From: Pistricoccus aurantiacus
GTDB lineage: Bacteria; Pseudomonadota; Gammaproteobacteria; Pseudomonadales; Halomonadaceae
Assembly (NCBI RefSeq): GCF_042682565.1
Contig: NZ_JBHUIC010000013.1
Strand: one strand, 5' to 3'
Length of the DNA stretch: 64,000 nucleotides
Below the pieces are notes generated by a model that saw nothing but the letters and a program-made list of their open reading frames with translations, ran no database searches and was not told where the DNA came from. Each line of letters opens with the position of its first letter. The stretch's first letter is position 1. The translations under genes and the position numbers were made by a program. Positions 55,069 to 63,049 of this stretch are shown piece by piece.

Positions 55069-55905
55069 ATGGAGAAATCCTTGCACAGACTGCGACGGCT
55101 ACCGGCGGTGCTGGTGCTTTCGGGACACGATCCGAGCAGTGGCGCCGGGCTGGTGGCAGACGCGGAAGCCATCGGCGCCTGCGGCGCCTGGCCGCTGACC
55201 GTTCCCACCGCCCTGACGGTGCAAGACAGCCGCGACGTCTTGGCGGTCATGCCTTGTTCCGGCGACGACATGCGCGCCATGGCGCAAGCCCTCGGAGAAT
55301 TCGAGATCGCTGCCATCAAGGTGGGTCTGGTGGCGAGCCTGGACGCTCTCGATGCGGTAGTGGATATCGTCAAGGCCCATCCCGGTATTCCGCTGGTGGT
55401 GGATCCGGTGCTCAAGGCGGGAGGCGGGCGAGAGCTGTCCACTCAGCAACTCATCGATGTCTTTCGCGAACGGCTGCTGCCGCTGGTGGATATCCTGACG
55501 CCCAACCGTCTGGAACTCAGGCGTCTCGGCGCCGGGTCCAATGATAGCGACACGGACCGTGCCGTCGCCCTGTTGCGGCTGGGATGCCAGGCGGTACTGG
55601 TGACCGGCACCGACGACCCGCTCCCGGAAAGCGCTCGGGACAAGGTCGTGCATACCCTGCATACCCCGGACAGCGGCCGCCAGTGGCAGTGGCCCCGGCT
55701 GGCGGGTAGCTTTCACGGTTCCGGCTGCACCCTGGCGGCGGCCATCGCCGCGCGACTGGCCGCCGGTGAAAGCCTGATCAACGCCTGCGAACAGGCCCAG
55801 CGTTTTACCTGGCAAGCCTTGCGTGAAGGCTGGAAGCCCGGTGAAGGCCAAGCATTACCGCGACGTTTGTGGCAATGTGATGACGTTGCGACATGGCGAG
55901 AATAA
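55069..55905 (+). CDS. thiD: Hydroxymethylpyrimidine/phosphomethylpyrimidine kinase
   Basis: ThiD phosphorylates HMP and HMP-phosphate to give HMP-PP for thiamine synthesis. The 278-residue protein has LVLSGHDPSSGAGLVADAEA at residues 16-35, which holds the substrate-binding glycine-rich segment. VVDPVLKAGGGREL comes next, and the C-terminal LAGSFHGSGCTLAAAIAARL supplies the anion hole and catalytic cysteine/glycine loop. It is a stand-alone kinase, not fused to ThiE. It lies 12 bp after hemJ and 184 bp before hemL. In Pseudomonas thiE sits between thiD and hemL; here it is absent from this gap. Confidence 0.93.
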   Translation: MEKSLHRLRRLPAVLVLSGHDPSSGAGLVADAEAIGACGAWPLTVPTALTVQDSRDVLAVMPCSGDDMRAMAQALGEFEIAAIKVGLVASLDALDAVVDIVKAHPGIPLVVDPVLKAGGGRELSTQQLIDVFRERLLPLVDILTPNRLELRRLGAGSNDSDTDRAVALLRLGCQAVLVTGTDDPLPESARDKVVHTLHTPDSGRQWQWPRLAGSFHGSGCTLAAAIAARLAAGESLINACEQAQRFTWQALREGWKPGEGQALPRRLWQCDDVATWRE

Positions 55906-55966
55906 ATAATAGCGCGGTGATTCGAGCGTGGCTGGCGCTATCAGCAGAAGCAATAAGACATTCAAG

Positions 55967-56021
55967 TTATCCACAAGAGGTAACCGACAGGTTATTCGCA
56001 TTATTCATCCGGTTATCCACA
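55967..56021. promoter_or_regulatory. Cluster of DnaA boxes upstream of hemL
   Basis: TTATCCACA is perfect at 55967-55975 and again at 56013-56021, both in the same orientation. Between them lies the weaker TTATTCGCA at 55992-56000. Two perfect 9-mers within 55 bp are unlikely by chance. The cluster sits 70 bp before hemL and about 7.5 kb from the candidate oriC, and may titrate DnaA or regulate hemL. Confidence 0.65.
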
Positions 56022-56089
56022 AGCTTGGCGACAGGTTTCCAAGCTCCGCCTAGCAAGATCATCAACGAATCCGAAAAAGGAGGTTGCCC

Positions 56090-57379
56090 GTGACCACATC
56101 CGCTCAACTTTTCGAACAGGCTTGTCGGCATATTCCCGGCGGAGTGAACTCTCCGGTACGTGCCTTCAAGGGACTCGAACGGCCGCCGGTATTCATCCAG
56201 CGTGCCCAGGGTGCCTATCTGTACGATGTGGAAGGCAAACGTTATATCGATTACATCGGTTCCTGGGGCCCCATGATCACCGGCCATGCGGATCCGGACG
56301 TGCTGGCGGCGGTGCGCGAGCGACTCGATGACGGTCTTTCCTTCGGTACGCCCACCGCCATCGAAACCACCATGGCGGATCTGATCTGCGAGATCATGCC
56401 GAGCATGGACATGGTGCGCATGGTCAACTCCGGCACCGAGGCAACCATGTCGGCGATTCGCCTGGCTCGGGGGTATACCGGTCGCGACAAGATCGTCAAG
56501 TTCGAGGGCAACTACCACGGGCATTCCGATTCCCTGCTGGTCAAGGCCGGCTCCGGCGCCCTGACCCACGGCGAGCCCAGCTCTCCCGGGGTGCCCGCTT
56601 CCCTGGCGGAACATACCGTTACCCTCCCTCACAACGATATCGACGCGGTGGAAGCCTGCTTCGAGGAAATCGGCGACCAGGTAGCCTGCATCATCGTCGA
56701 GCCCGTCGCCGGCAACATGAACTGTATTCCGCCCCAGCCCGGGTTCCTAGAAGCGCTGCGCCAGGCCTGCGATCGTCATGGCAGCGTGCTGATCTTCGAT
56801 GAGGTGATGACCGGTTTTCGAGTCGCGTTGGGCGGCGCTCAGGCCCATTACGGCGTCACGCCGGATCTGACCTGTCTGGGCAAGATCGTCGGCGGCGGCA
56901 TGCCGGTGGGCGCTTTTGGCGGCCGGCGCGAGATCATGGAGCACATTTCCCCTCTGGGCGCGGTCTATCAGGCGGGGACGCTGGCGGGCAATCCGCTGGC
57001 CATGGCGGCGGGGGTTACGCTACTTAGAAAAATACGTGAGCCGGGTTTCCACGATGCCCTGAGCCAGCGGGTCGATACCCTGTGCGACGGCTTGCAGGAG
57101 CGCGCGGACGCCGCGGGCGTACCGATGATCACCCAGCGCGCCGGGGGCATGTTCGGTGTCTTCTTCACCGCCCAGTCCCGAGTGGACAATTTCGCCCAGG
57201 CCACGGCTTGCGATATCCAGGCATTCCGCAACTTCTTCAACGCGATGCTCGATGGAGGCGTCTATCTCGCGCCCTCGCCCTTCGAAGCCGGCTTCATGTC
57301 CAACGCGCATCGGCCCGAAGACATCCAGGCGACCCTGGAGAGCGCCGAAGCGGCTTTCTCGCGGATGTCCAAGGTCTAG
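56090..57379 (+). CDS. hemL: Glutamate-1-semialdehyde 2,1-aminomutase
   Basis: HemL converts glutamate-1-semialdehyde to 5-aminolevulinate, the C5-pathway entry to heme. The 429-residue protein (E. coli 426) has HIPGGVNSPVRAFKG near the start, MVNSGTEATMSAIRLARGYT, EGNYHGHSDSLLVKAGSG and FDEVMTGFR. Lys265 in GKIVGGGMPVGAF is the PLP Schiff-base lysine. The start is GTG 56090, which has AGGAGG 6 bases upstream; the in-frame TTG at 56084 touches that site. DnaA boxes lie in its upstream gap. Confidence 0.97.
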   Translation: MTTSAQLFEQACRHIPGGVNSPVRAFKGLERPPVFIQRAQGAYLYDVEGKRYIDYIGSWGPMITGHADPDVLAAVRERLDDGLSFGTPTAIETTMADLICEIMPSMDMVRMVNSGTEATMSAIRLARGYTGRDKIVKFEGNYHGHSDSLLVKAGSGALTHGEPSSPGVPASLAEHTVTLPHNDIDAVEACFEEIGDQVACIIVEPVAGNMNCIPPQPGFLEALRQACDRHGSVLIFDEVMTGFRVALGGAQAHYGVTPDLTCLGKIVGGGMPVGAFGGRREIMEHISPLGAVYQAGTLAGNPLAMAAGVTLLRKIREPGFHDALSQRVDTLCDGLQERADAAGVPMITQRAGGMFGVFFTAQSRVDNFAQATACDIQAFRNFFNAMLDGGVYLAPSPFEAGFMSNAHRPEDIQATLESAEAAFSRMSKV

Positions 57380-57389
57380 GAGAACGCCC

Positions 57390-58961
57390 GTGAGCGATAC
57401 CCTGATCCAGGCGTTGCAGGACGCAACGTGCTACGACCATCCGATCGGGAAGATCGAAATCCATGAAACCTCGGCTTCGTGGCTACTGTTGACCGGTGAG
57501 CATGCCTACAAGATCAAGAAATCGCTGAATGATGGAAGTCTTCTCGATGCCTCGACGCCGGATAAGCGCCGACGGCTCGGCGAACGGGAAGTGCGACTCA
57601 ATCGGCGTCTTTACGCGGAGCGTTATCTGGGGGTGGTGCCGATTTCCGGAAGCCCCGCCTCGCCGCGAATCAACGACGCCTCGGCGCCGATCGAATACGC
57701 GGTGAAGATGCGCCGCTGCAGTCGGCGGCAGCTAGCCAACGTGCTGCAGGTCGAAGATGAGCTCTACCGCGAATCGATCGATGAATTGATCGCGCTGATG
57801 GTGGATTTCCACGAGCAGGCCGCCACTCAGGATGCGCCCGACCGGGAGACACCAGAAGTCGGCGCCGCGACGCTTGATCCGCTCGAGGAAGCGTTCGCTT
57901 CGATCCGCGGGTGCCTGGATGAGTGTCTCGACGACCTTGAGGATCGCCAGACGCTCGAGGCGCTCGAGCAGCAGGCGCGCGAGATGCACGCCCGTCTCGA
58001 GGACTGCTTCGCGGCTCGCCGGCGCGAAGGCTTCCTGCGCAAGCGACTTGGGAGCCGAGCGATCGAGAAGGCGCTATATCGCCAGTCCTCGGATTTTGCG
58101 GATCACGAAGCCGGTGCCGCGCCGCGCCAAGGCGACGTGGCCTGTGATCTGGCTTTTTTGTTGATGGATCTGGAATCCCGGAACAAGACGAGTTTCGCCA
58201 ACCATTCGCTCAACCGTTATCTGGAGCTTTCCGGCGACTATTCGCTTGTCAAGGTGCTGGGCTTCTACAAGCTCTATCACGCGCTGGATCGTGCCAGGGC
58301 GGCGATAATCGGTTATTCCCAGGCGATGGATTCCGAGAAGCGCCAGGCGTTGTTATCAAAATATCGCCATTACCTTGATCTGAGCCGGCGCTACAGCTGC
58401 TTCCAGTTTCCCTACCTGGTAATCGGAGTCGGCGTTCCAGGCAGCGGCAAGAGCCGTTTCACCGCCGAGATGGTGCAGCGTCTGGGTAGCGTACGCCTGC
58501 GCTCGGATGTGGAGCGCAAGCGGCTTCACGGCTTCACCCACGAGGCTTCCAGCGCCGGAAAAGCGCTCTATCAGCCGGGAGCGACGGCACGTACCTATCA
58601 GCGCCTCGCCAAGCTTTGCGGCATTCTGCTGGAGGCGAGCCAGACGGTATGTATCGATGCCACCTGCCTGAAACGCGAGCAGCGCGATCTATTCAGGCAC
58701 CAGGCGGAAGCTCGCGGGCTGGCGGTCATCATCGTCAGCTTCGAGGCCGATCCCGCCGTTCTTGAGCGACGTATCAAGAAGCGCGCCCAGCGCAGCGGCG
58801 AATCGCCAGATGCAAGCCTCGAAATACTGAAGCGGCAGCTACGCAGGTTCGACGCTTTCGACGACGATGAACGCCGCTATCTGGTGCGCCTGGATACCAC
58901 CGCCGCCAATGCCAGTGAAACCCTGGTGGATCTGATCCAGCAGCAGGTACGGATCGTATGA
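57390..58961 (+). CDS. Kinase-like domain fused to a P-loop ATPase; kinase loop appears degenerate
   Basis: A 523-residue protein of the aminoglycoside-phosphotransferase-like plus zeta-toxin-like ATP-binding family. The N-terminal half has the expected SWLLLTGEHAYKIKKSLNDG (ATP-lysine region) and DVACDLAFLLMDLESR. However, between residues 214 and 245, where relatives have the catalytic HGDLHxxN loop and an FDCIEF-type metal site, the sequence is GFLRKRLGSRAIEKAL... and the motif is missing. The C-terminal half has an intact P-loop, GVGVPGSGKS at 346-355, and RSDVERKRL. Start GTG 57390 with AGGAG 8 bases before; the frame stays open upstream inside hemL. The substrate is unknown. Confidence 0.8.
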   Translation: MSDTLIQALQDATCYDHPIGKIEIHETSASWLLLTGEHAYKIKKSLNDGSLLDASTPDKRRRLGEREVRLNRRLYAERYLGVVPISGSPASPRINDASAPIEYAVKMRRCSRRQLANVLQVEDELYRESIDELIALMVDFHEQAATQDAPDRETPEVGAATLDPLEEAFASIRGCLDECLDDLEDRQTLEALEQQAREMHARLEDCFAARRREGFLRKRLGSRAIEKALYRQSSDFADHEAGAAPRQGDVACDLAFLLMDLESRNKTSFANHSLNRYLELSGDYSLVKVLGFYKLYHALDRARAAIIGYSQAMDSEKRQALLSKYRHYLDLSRRYSCFQFPYLVIGVGVPGSGKSRFTAEMVQRLGSVRLRSDVERKRLHGFTHEASSAGKALYQPGATARTYQRLAKLCGILLEASQTVCIDATCLKREQRDLFRHQAEARGLAVIIVSFEADPAVLERRIKKRAQRSGESPDASLEILKRQLRRFDAFDDDERRYLVRLDTTAANASETLVDLIQQQVRIV

Positions 58962-59006
58962 CATCGAGGCCGTCGTGATGGACGGCCCGACATGTCGACG
59001 TCTCGC

Positions 59007-59690
59007 TTAGCGGCTGGCGCTTCTGTGCTTGGCATCCTTGGCGGTGGGAATGGGCAGGCCCAGGTTCTGCTTGGCCCAGTTCATCGCCTGGATGCGATTG
59101 TGCACGTTGATCTTGCGGAAGATGTTGTAAAGATGGGATTTCACCGTATGTTCGCTGACGAACAGCTTGTCGGCGATTTCCGTATTGGACGAGCCGGAGC
59201 CCAGCAGACCGATGATCTCGATCTCGCGCTGAGTCAGACCGCAGATCGGTCGATAGGTATTCAACTGCTGGCGACGATAGAAATCGATCAGGCGCCGCAT
59301 CAGGGAACGGGACATCCAGATATCCCCCTGCAGCAGAGTGATGATGCCCTTGCAGATCAATTCCAGCGAATCGCTGCGATAGAAGATGCCCTGCAGGTGC
59401 AGGGATGCCAGCACCTCGGTGGCATGATCCTCGTCACGCAGATTGAACGCGGCCAGGGTGATGTTATCGCTTTCCGTCGAACGGTAATGCCACTGCTGCA
59501 TCGCATCCTCGCTGACGTAACCCGCGTCCATGAGGATGAGCAATTTATCGCATTCGATGTCGTCGATGCTGGCTTCCGGCGAGATGCAGGTCACGGAGCA
59601 GGCAACCTGACGGTGGATATAGTCCACGAATAGCTGCGACTGGGGATTGCTGTCGGTCACCAGTAACACCATTTCATTCGTCTGACTCAT
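59007..59690 (-). CDS. CsgD-like LuxR-family transcription regulator
   Basis: A 227-residue regulator built like E. coli CsgD: a receiver-like N-terminal domain lacking a clear phospho-acceptor aspartate set, and a C-terminal LuxR HTH. The HTH contains LTQREIEIIGLLGSGSSNTE and KLFVSEHTVKSHLYNIFRKI, followed by VHNRIQAMNWAKQNL, which matches the CsgD C-terminus well. The N-terminal domain shares the GIFYRSDSLELICKGI pattern with CsgD. CsgD controls curli and cellulose biofilm matrix; whether this protein does the same is inferred. AAGGAAAA lies before the ATG. It is transcribed away from an AT-rich desert at 59.7-60.4 kb, so its promoter lies in that region. Confidence 0.85.
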   Translation of the reverse strand: MSQTNEMVLLVTDSNPQSQLFVDYIHRQVACSVTCISPEASIDDIECDKLLILMDAGYVSEDAMQQWHYRSTESDNITLAAFNLRDEDHATEVLASLHLQGIFYRSDSLELICKGIITLLQGDIWMSRSLMRRLIDFYRRQQLNTYRPICGLTQREIEIIGLLGSGSSNTEIADKLFVSEHTVKSHLYNIFRKINVHNRIQAMNWAKQNLGLPIPTAKDAKHRSASR

Positions 59691-60407
59691 AATGTTTTCC
59701 TTAAAGTAATACGATTGTCGTTGACGACCTTGCCCACCCGGTGTCGAGGCATCGCGATGCGCTGCATCCCATCGTCAGTGACGTCATGTCGGCGAAACCC
59801 TCGCCTCAATCCTTCGACGTAAATGACATCTCATTGCAGGATGCGTTTTCCTTGATGCTTCTTCATACGGTGAAGACCGTTGAGCCAGTATGCGACAGGC
59901 TAGAGCCGTTGCTGTTTTATCAGCATAGGACTAATCATTGCTGCTTAAGCTTCATTTGTAAAGTTAAGTAAATAAAAAAAAGTTGAATAATATGTTAAAT
60001 CAAAAAAAATTTAAAATGATGCCGATTTATCCATGTTTTTCAAGCATTTACTGAAATTCGTTTTTATCATTCAAAAAAGTAAAAAAAGTTATGCTAAAAA
60101 AATAGTGTGTATATTTATAAATACACTATTTAGGTAATTACTTTTCGTTAATTTTTTGACGATCCTCCATGAACATCCTTATCGACCGTTTGAATAGAAA
60201 CTGTAGCCTTCGTGACGCTCCCACCTTCTAGTACGGAAGATGCCGGCAGGAGACGCCCGTTTATTAATAAAGATTAACTTTTTGAGCCGATTCATTAAAA
60301 AGTAAATTTATCCAGATTCAAGAAAGCTTGAGGCAAGCCGCAAGCGGATTTCACCCTGGAGTTTTCATCAGTAGAATGGTGATTTTGAGTTTGGAGTCGT
60401 CGGTCTC
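59691..60407. promoter_or_regulatory. AT-rich 717-bp intergenic region upstream of the CsgD-like gene
   Basis: This stretch between divergent csgD-like and rdgB genes is strongly AT-rich from about 59930 to 60160, with runs of A and T, unlike the GC-rich surroundings. It has an inverted repeat AAATAGTGT...ACACTATTT at 60100-60131 with a 14-base AT loop. No convincing gene is seen in it. A long AT-rich region before a CsgD-like gene fits a complex regulated promoter, possibly bound by an H-NS/MvaT-type protein. Confidence 0.5.
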
Positions 60408-61010
60408 ATGAAAGTGCCAACCACGCTGGTGCTGGCCAGTGGAAACACCGGCAAGATCAGGGAATTCAATGCGTTGTTGAAGCCGCTGGGGTTCGACGTG
60501 AAGGCGCAGAGCGAATTCTCCGTCAGGGAAGTGGACGAAACCGGCCTGACCTTTGTCGAGAACGCCCTGCTCAAGGCGCGTCATGCAAGCCAAGCGAGCG
60601 GCCTGCCGGCCCTGGCGGACGATTCCGGTCTCGAAGTCGATGCCTTGAAGGGCGCACCGGGTATCCATTCCGCCCGCTACGCGGGAGAGCCCAAAAGCGA
60701 TGAGCGCAACAACGCCAGGCTCCTCGAAGCGCTGGCCGAGGTGCCCTCGGGAAAGCGCACGGCGCGCTACTGGTGCGTGCTGGTCTATCTACGTTACCCA
60801 CAAGATCCAGTTCCGCTGATCGTCCAGGCCTGCTGGGAAGGCGAGATACTCACGCAACCTCGCGGTAGCCAAGGCTTTGGCTACGATCCGCTGTTCTGGT
60901 TACCCGAGAAGGCGCTGAGCGTGGCGGAACTCGATCCGAAGGAAAAGAACCGCCTGAGCCATCGCGGTCGTGCGCTGCGTATGCTGGCGGAGCGGCTTGG
61001 AACCCCATGA
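60408..61010 (+). CDS. rdgB: Non-canonical purine NTP pyrophosphatase (ITPase)
   Basis: RdgB hydrolyses dITP, ITP and XTP to monophosphates, keeping deaminated purines out of nucleic acid. The 200-residue protein (E. coli 197) starts with TLVLASGNTGKIREFNALL, has VDETGLTFVENALLKARHAS, LADDSGLEVDALKGAPGIHS and QGFGYDPLFWLPE. The base-recognition SHRGRAL motif lies near the C-terminus. Its stop overlaps the hemW start by 4 bp (ATGA), the conserved rdgB-hemW pair. Confidence 0.97.
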   Translation: MKVPTTLVLASGNTGKIREFNALLKPLGFDVKAQSEFSVREVDETGLTFVENALLKARHASQASGLPALADDSGLEVDALKGAPGIHSARYAGEPKSDERNNARLLEALAEVPSGKRTARYWCVLVYLRYPQDPVPLIVQACWEGEILTQPRGSQGFGYDPLFWLPEKALSVAELDPKEKNRLSHRGRALRMLAERLGTP

Positions 61011-62176
61011 CGGATCTTCCTCCCCTGGCGCTCTACGTGCACGTGCCCTGGTGCGTACGCAAGTGCCCCTACTGCGACTTCAATTCCCACGGCGTCGGTC
61101 ACCAGGCGGCGCTCCCGGAGGCGGACTATCTCGCCGCCCTGCTGAAGGACCTGGACGCGGATCTGGTCAGCGCGGGAGATCGGGAACTCGTCAGCATTTT
61201 CATTGGTGGCGGTACGCCGAGCCTGATGTCCGGGGATTTCTATCGGGGTTTCCTGCAAGCCTTGCGAGCGCGCCTGCCGCTGGCCAAGGATATCGAGATC
61301 ACTCTCGAGGCCAATCCCGGCACCCTGGAGCAAGGCCGCTTCGAAGGCTATCGGCAGGCCGGCATCAATCGCCTATCCCTGGGGGTGCAGAGTTTTCAGA
61401 CCACTCAGCTCAAGGCCCTGGGACGCATTCATGACGGCGAGGACGCCCGGCGGGCCATCACAAGCGCTCGGACGGCGGGCTTCGACAACCTCAATATCGA
61501 CCTGATGCATGGCCTGCCCGGCCAGGCTGTCGCCTCGGCCCTGGCGGATATCGATACCGCCCTGGCCCTCGCCCCCACGCACCTTTCCTGGTATCAGCTA
61601 ACCCTGGAGCCCAATACGGAATTTTACTCCCACCCGCCGGTACTGCCCCAGGAAGACGCGCTCTGGGACATTCAGGATGCAGGCCACCGGCGCCTGGAAA
61701 AGGCGGGATTCTCGCGTTATGAGATTTCCGCCTATGCCCTGCCCCATCGCCGGGCGAGGCACAATCTCAACTACTGGCGGTTCGGCGATTATCTTGGCAT
61801 TGGCGCCGGCGCCCACAGCAAGCTGAGTTATCGTGACAAAGCAGGACGCCTGATGATCGAGCGGCGTTGGAAAACCCGCCAGCCAGAGGCGTATCTGCGC
61901 CGGCGTCACGATCTCCGCGGCTTCATCGCCGGTCGGCGCGTGGTCGAGACCCGGGAGCTGCCCCTGGAATTCGCCATGAATGCCCTGCGCCTGGTGGACG
62001 GCGTTTCTCTACGGCGATGGGAGCGAAATACCGGGCTTCCTCGTAGCGTTCTCGATTCGCGTCTAGGCGAGGCGCGAGAAAAAGGGCTGCTGGTAGAGGA
62101 TGGCGAGCGTCTGCAGGCCTCTCCGCGAGGACTGCTGTTCTTGAACGAACTCCTGGCAACGATTGATGACGACTAG
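61007..62176 (+). CDS. hemW: Heme chaperone HemW (radical SAM)
   Basis: HemW is a radical-SAM protein that binds heme and delivers it to membrane respiratory enzymes; it is not a coproporphyrinogen oxidase. The 389-residue protein (E. coli 378) has the cluster motif CVRKCPYC, with cysteines at residues 16, 20 and 23. GGGTPSLMSG, LGVQSFQTTQLKALGRIHDG and the RHNLNYWRFGDYLGIGAGAH segment with the HNxxYW motif follow. The fourth residue that marks genuine HemN, a cysteine after the triad, is absent. It is translationally coupled to rdgB. Confidence 0.95.
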   Translation: MTDLPPLALYVHVPWCVRKCPYCDFNSHGVGHQAALPEADYLAALLKDLDADLVSAGDRELVSIFIGGGTPSLMSGDFYRGFLQALRARLPLAKDIEITLEANPGTLEQGRFEGYRQAGINRLSLGVQSFQTTQLKALGRIHDGEDARRAITSARTAGFDNLNIDLMHGLPGQAVASALADIDTALALAPTHLSWYQLTLEPNTEFYSHPPVLPQEDALWDIQDAGHRRLEKAGFSRYEISAYALPHRRARHNLNYWRFGDYLGIGAGAHSKLSYRDKAGRLMIERRWKTRQPEAYLRRRHDLRGFIAGRRVVETRELPLEFAMNALRLVDGVSLRRWERNTGLPRSVLDSRLGEAREKGLLVEDGERLQASPRGLLFLNELLATIDDD

Positions 62177-62287
62177 CGCAATCCGACAGCTAGGGTCGAA
62201 GAATGGCGGTTATCTGAAACGATTCCGCATGTTATCTTTCGCATGAGTTCTCGATAAGACGTTTTACCCACAAGGAGTAATACCGCT

Positions 62288-62971
62288 ATGGCAAAAACCC
62301 TACGTCTGGCTTATCCCCTTGCCGCCGCGCTGATACTGGCCGGCTGCGCCTCCAACGATCCCTATTCCGGACAGACCGATCGACAAGCCGACCGTAACCG
62401 TACCGCTATCGGTGCCGGTATCGGCACCGCCATCGGCGCCGCCGCCGGCGCGCTGAGCGGCGACGGCAGTACCAGCCGCCGAGATCGGGCCCTGATCGGC
62501 GCCGCAGTGGGTGCCGCCGCCGGTGGCGGCATCGGCGCCTACATGGATCGTCAGGAAGCGCAGCTTCGCCAGAGCATGCAGGGCACCGGCATCGACGTGG
62601 ATCGTCGAGGTGACAATATCGTGCTCAACATGCCCAGCGGCGTGACCTTCGGTTTCGATTCCAGCGACCTGACCGGCAATGCCACCAGCGCCCTCAACGA
62701 CGTGGCCAACGTGCTGAACCAGTATCCGGAAACCCGTGTCAATATCGCCGGTTACACCGACAGCACCGGAGAAGCGGGCTACAACCAGCGCCTTTCCGAG
62801 CGTCGCGCCAACTCGGTGGGTGATTATCTTGCTCGCCAAGGGGTGCAGCGCGGGCGTCTCGTGACCCAAGGCTATGGCGAGAATCAGCCGGTGGCTAGCA
62901 ACGACACCGAAGCCGGCCGCGCCCAGAATCGTCGAGTGGAAATCACCCTGGTGCCCACCCAGCAGCGGTAA
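62288..62971 (+). CDS. OmpA-family outer-membrane lipoprotein with glycine-zipper
   Basis: A 227-residue lipoprotein: an N-terminal signal ends at lipobox LAGC, giving lipidated Cys20. A glycine-zipper segment follows (AIGAGIGTAIGAAAGALSGD, and a second stretch around 75-88), then an OmpA C-terminal peptidoglycan-binding domain with FGFDSSDLTGNATSALND, NIAGYTDSTGEAGYNQRLSE, RRANSVGDYL and AQNRRVEITL. This matches the YiaD-type family of outer-membrane lipoproteins that tether the outer membrane to peptidoglycan. AAGGAG lies about 10 bases before the ATG. A strong terminator follows. Confidence 0.92.
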   Translation: MAKTLRLAYPLAAALILAGCASNDPYSGQTDRQADRNRTAIGAGIGTAIGAAAGALSGDGSTSRRDRALIGAAVGAAAGGGIGAYMDRQEAQLRQSMQGTGIDVDRRGDNIVLNMPSGVTFGFDSSDLTGNATSALNDVANVLNQYPETRVNIAGYTDSTGEAGYNQRLSERRANSVGDYLARQGVQRGRLVTQGYGENQPVASNDTEAGRAQNRRVEITLVPTQQR

Positions 62972-62999
62972 TTTCCGCAAGCCAAGTGTTATCTTAAGA

Positions 63000-63029
63000 C
63001 CCGTGGGATTCAGCCCCACGGGTTTTCTT
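63000..63029 (+). terminator. Intrinsic terminator of the OmpA-family gene
   Basis: CCCGTGGG and CCCACGGG form an 8-bp perfect stem with a 7-base loop, followed by TTTTCTTT on the plus strand. It lies 29 bp after the lipoprotein stop and overlaps the region just before rlmJ. Confidence 0.9.
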
Positions 63030-63049
63030 TGACTTGGAAACAATCGCTC

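Noticed and set aside
57156..57389. Upstream extension of the kinase/P-loop fusion into hemL
   Set aside because: Residues from this part are an out-of-frame reading of hemL; GTG 57390 has its own ribosome site.
58968..58987. GGCCGTC/GACGGCC hairpin between the P-loop fusion and the CsgD-like gene
   Set aside because: Possible shared transcript end, but only 7 pairs and no T-run.
59741..59971. 76-codon plus-strand frame in the AT-rich gap
   Set aside because: No ribosome site and no recognisable composition; more likely promoter DNA of the CsgD-like gene.
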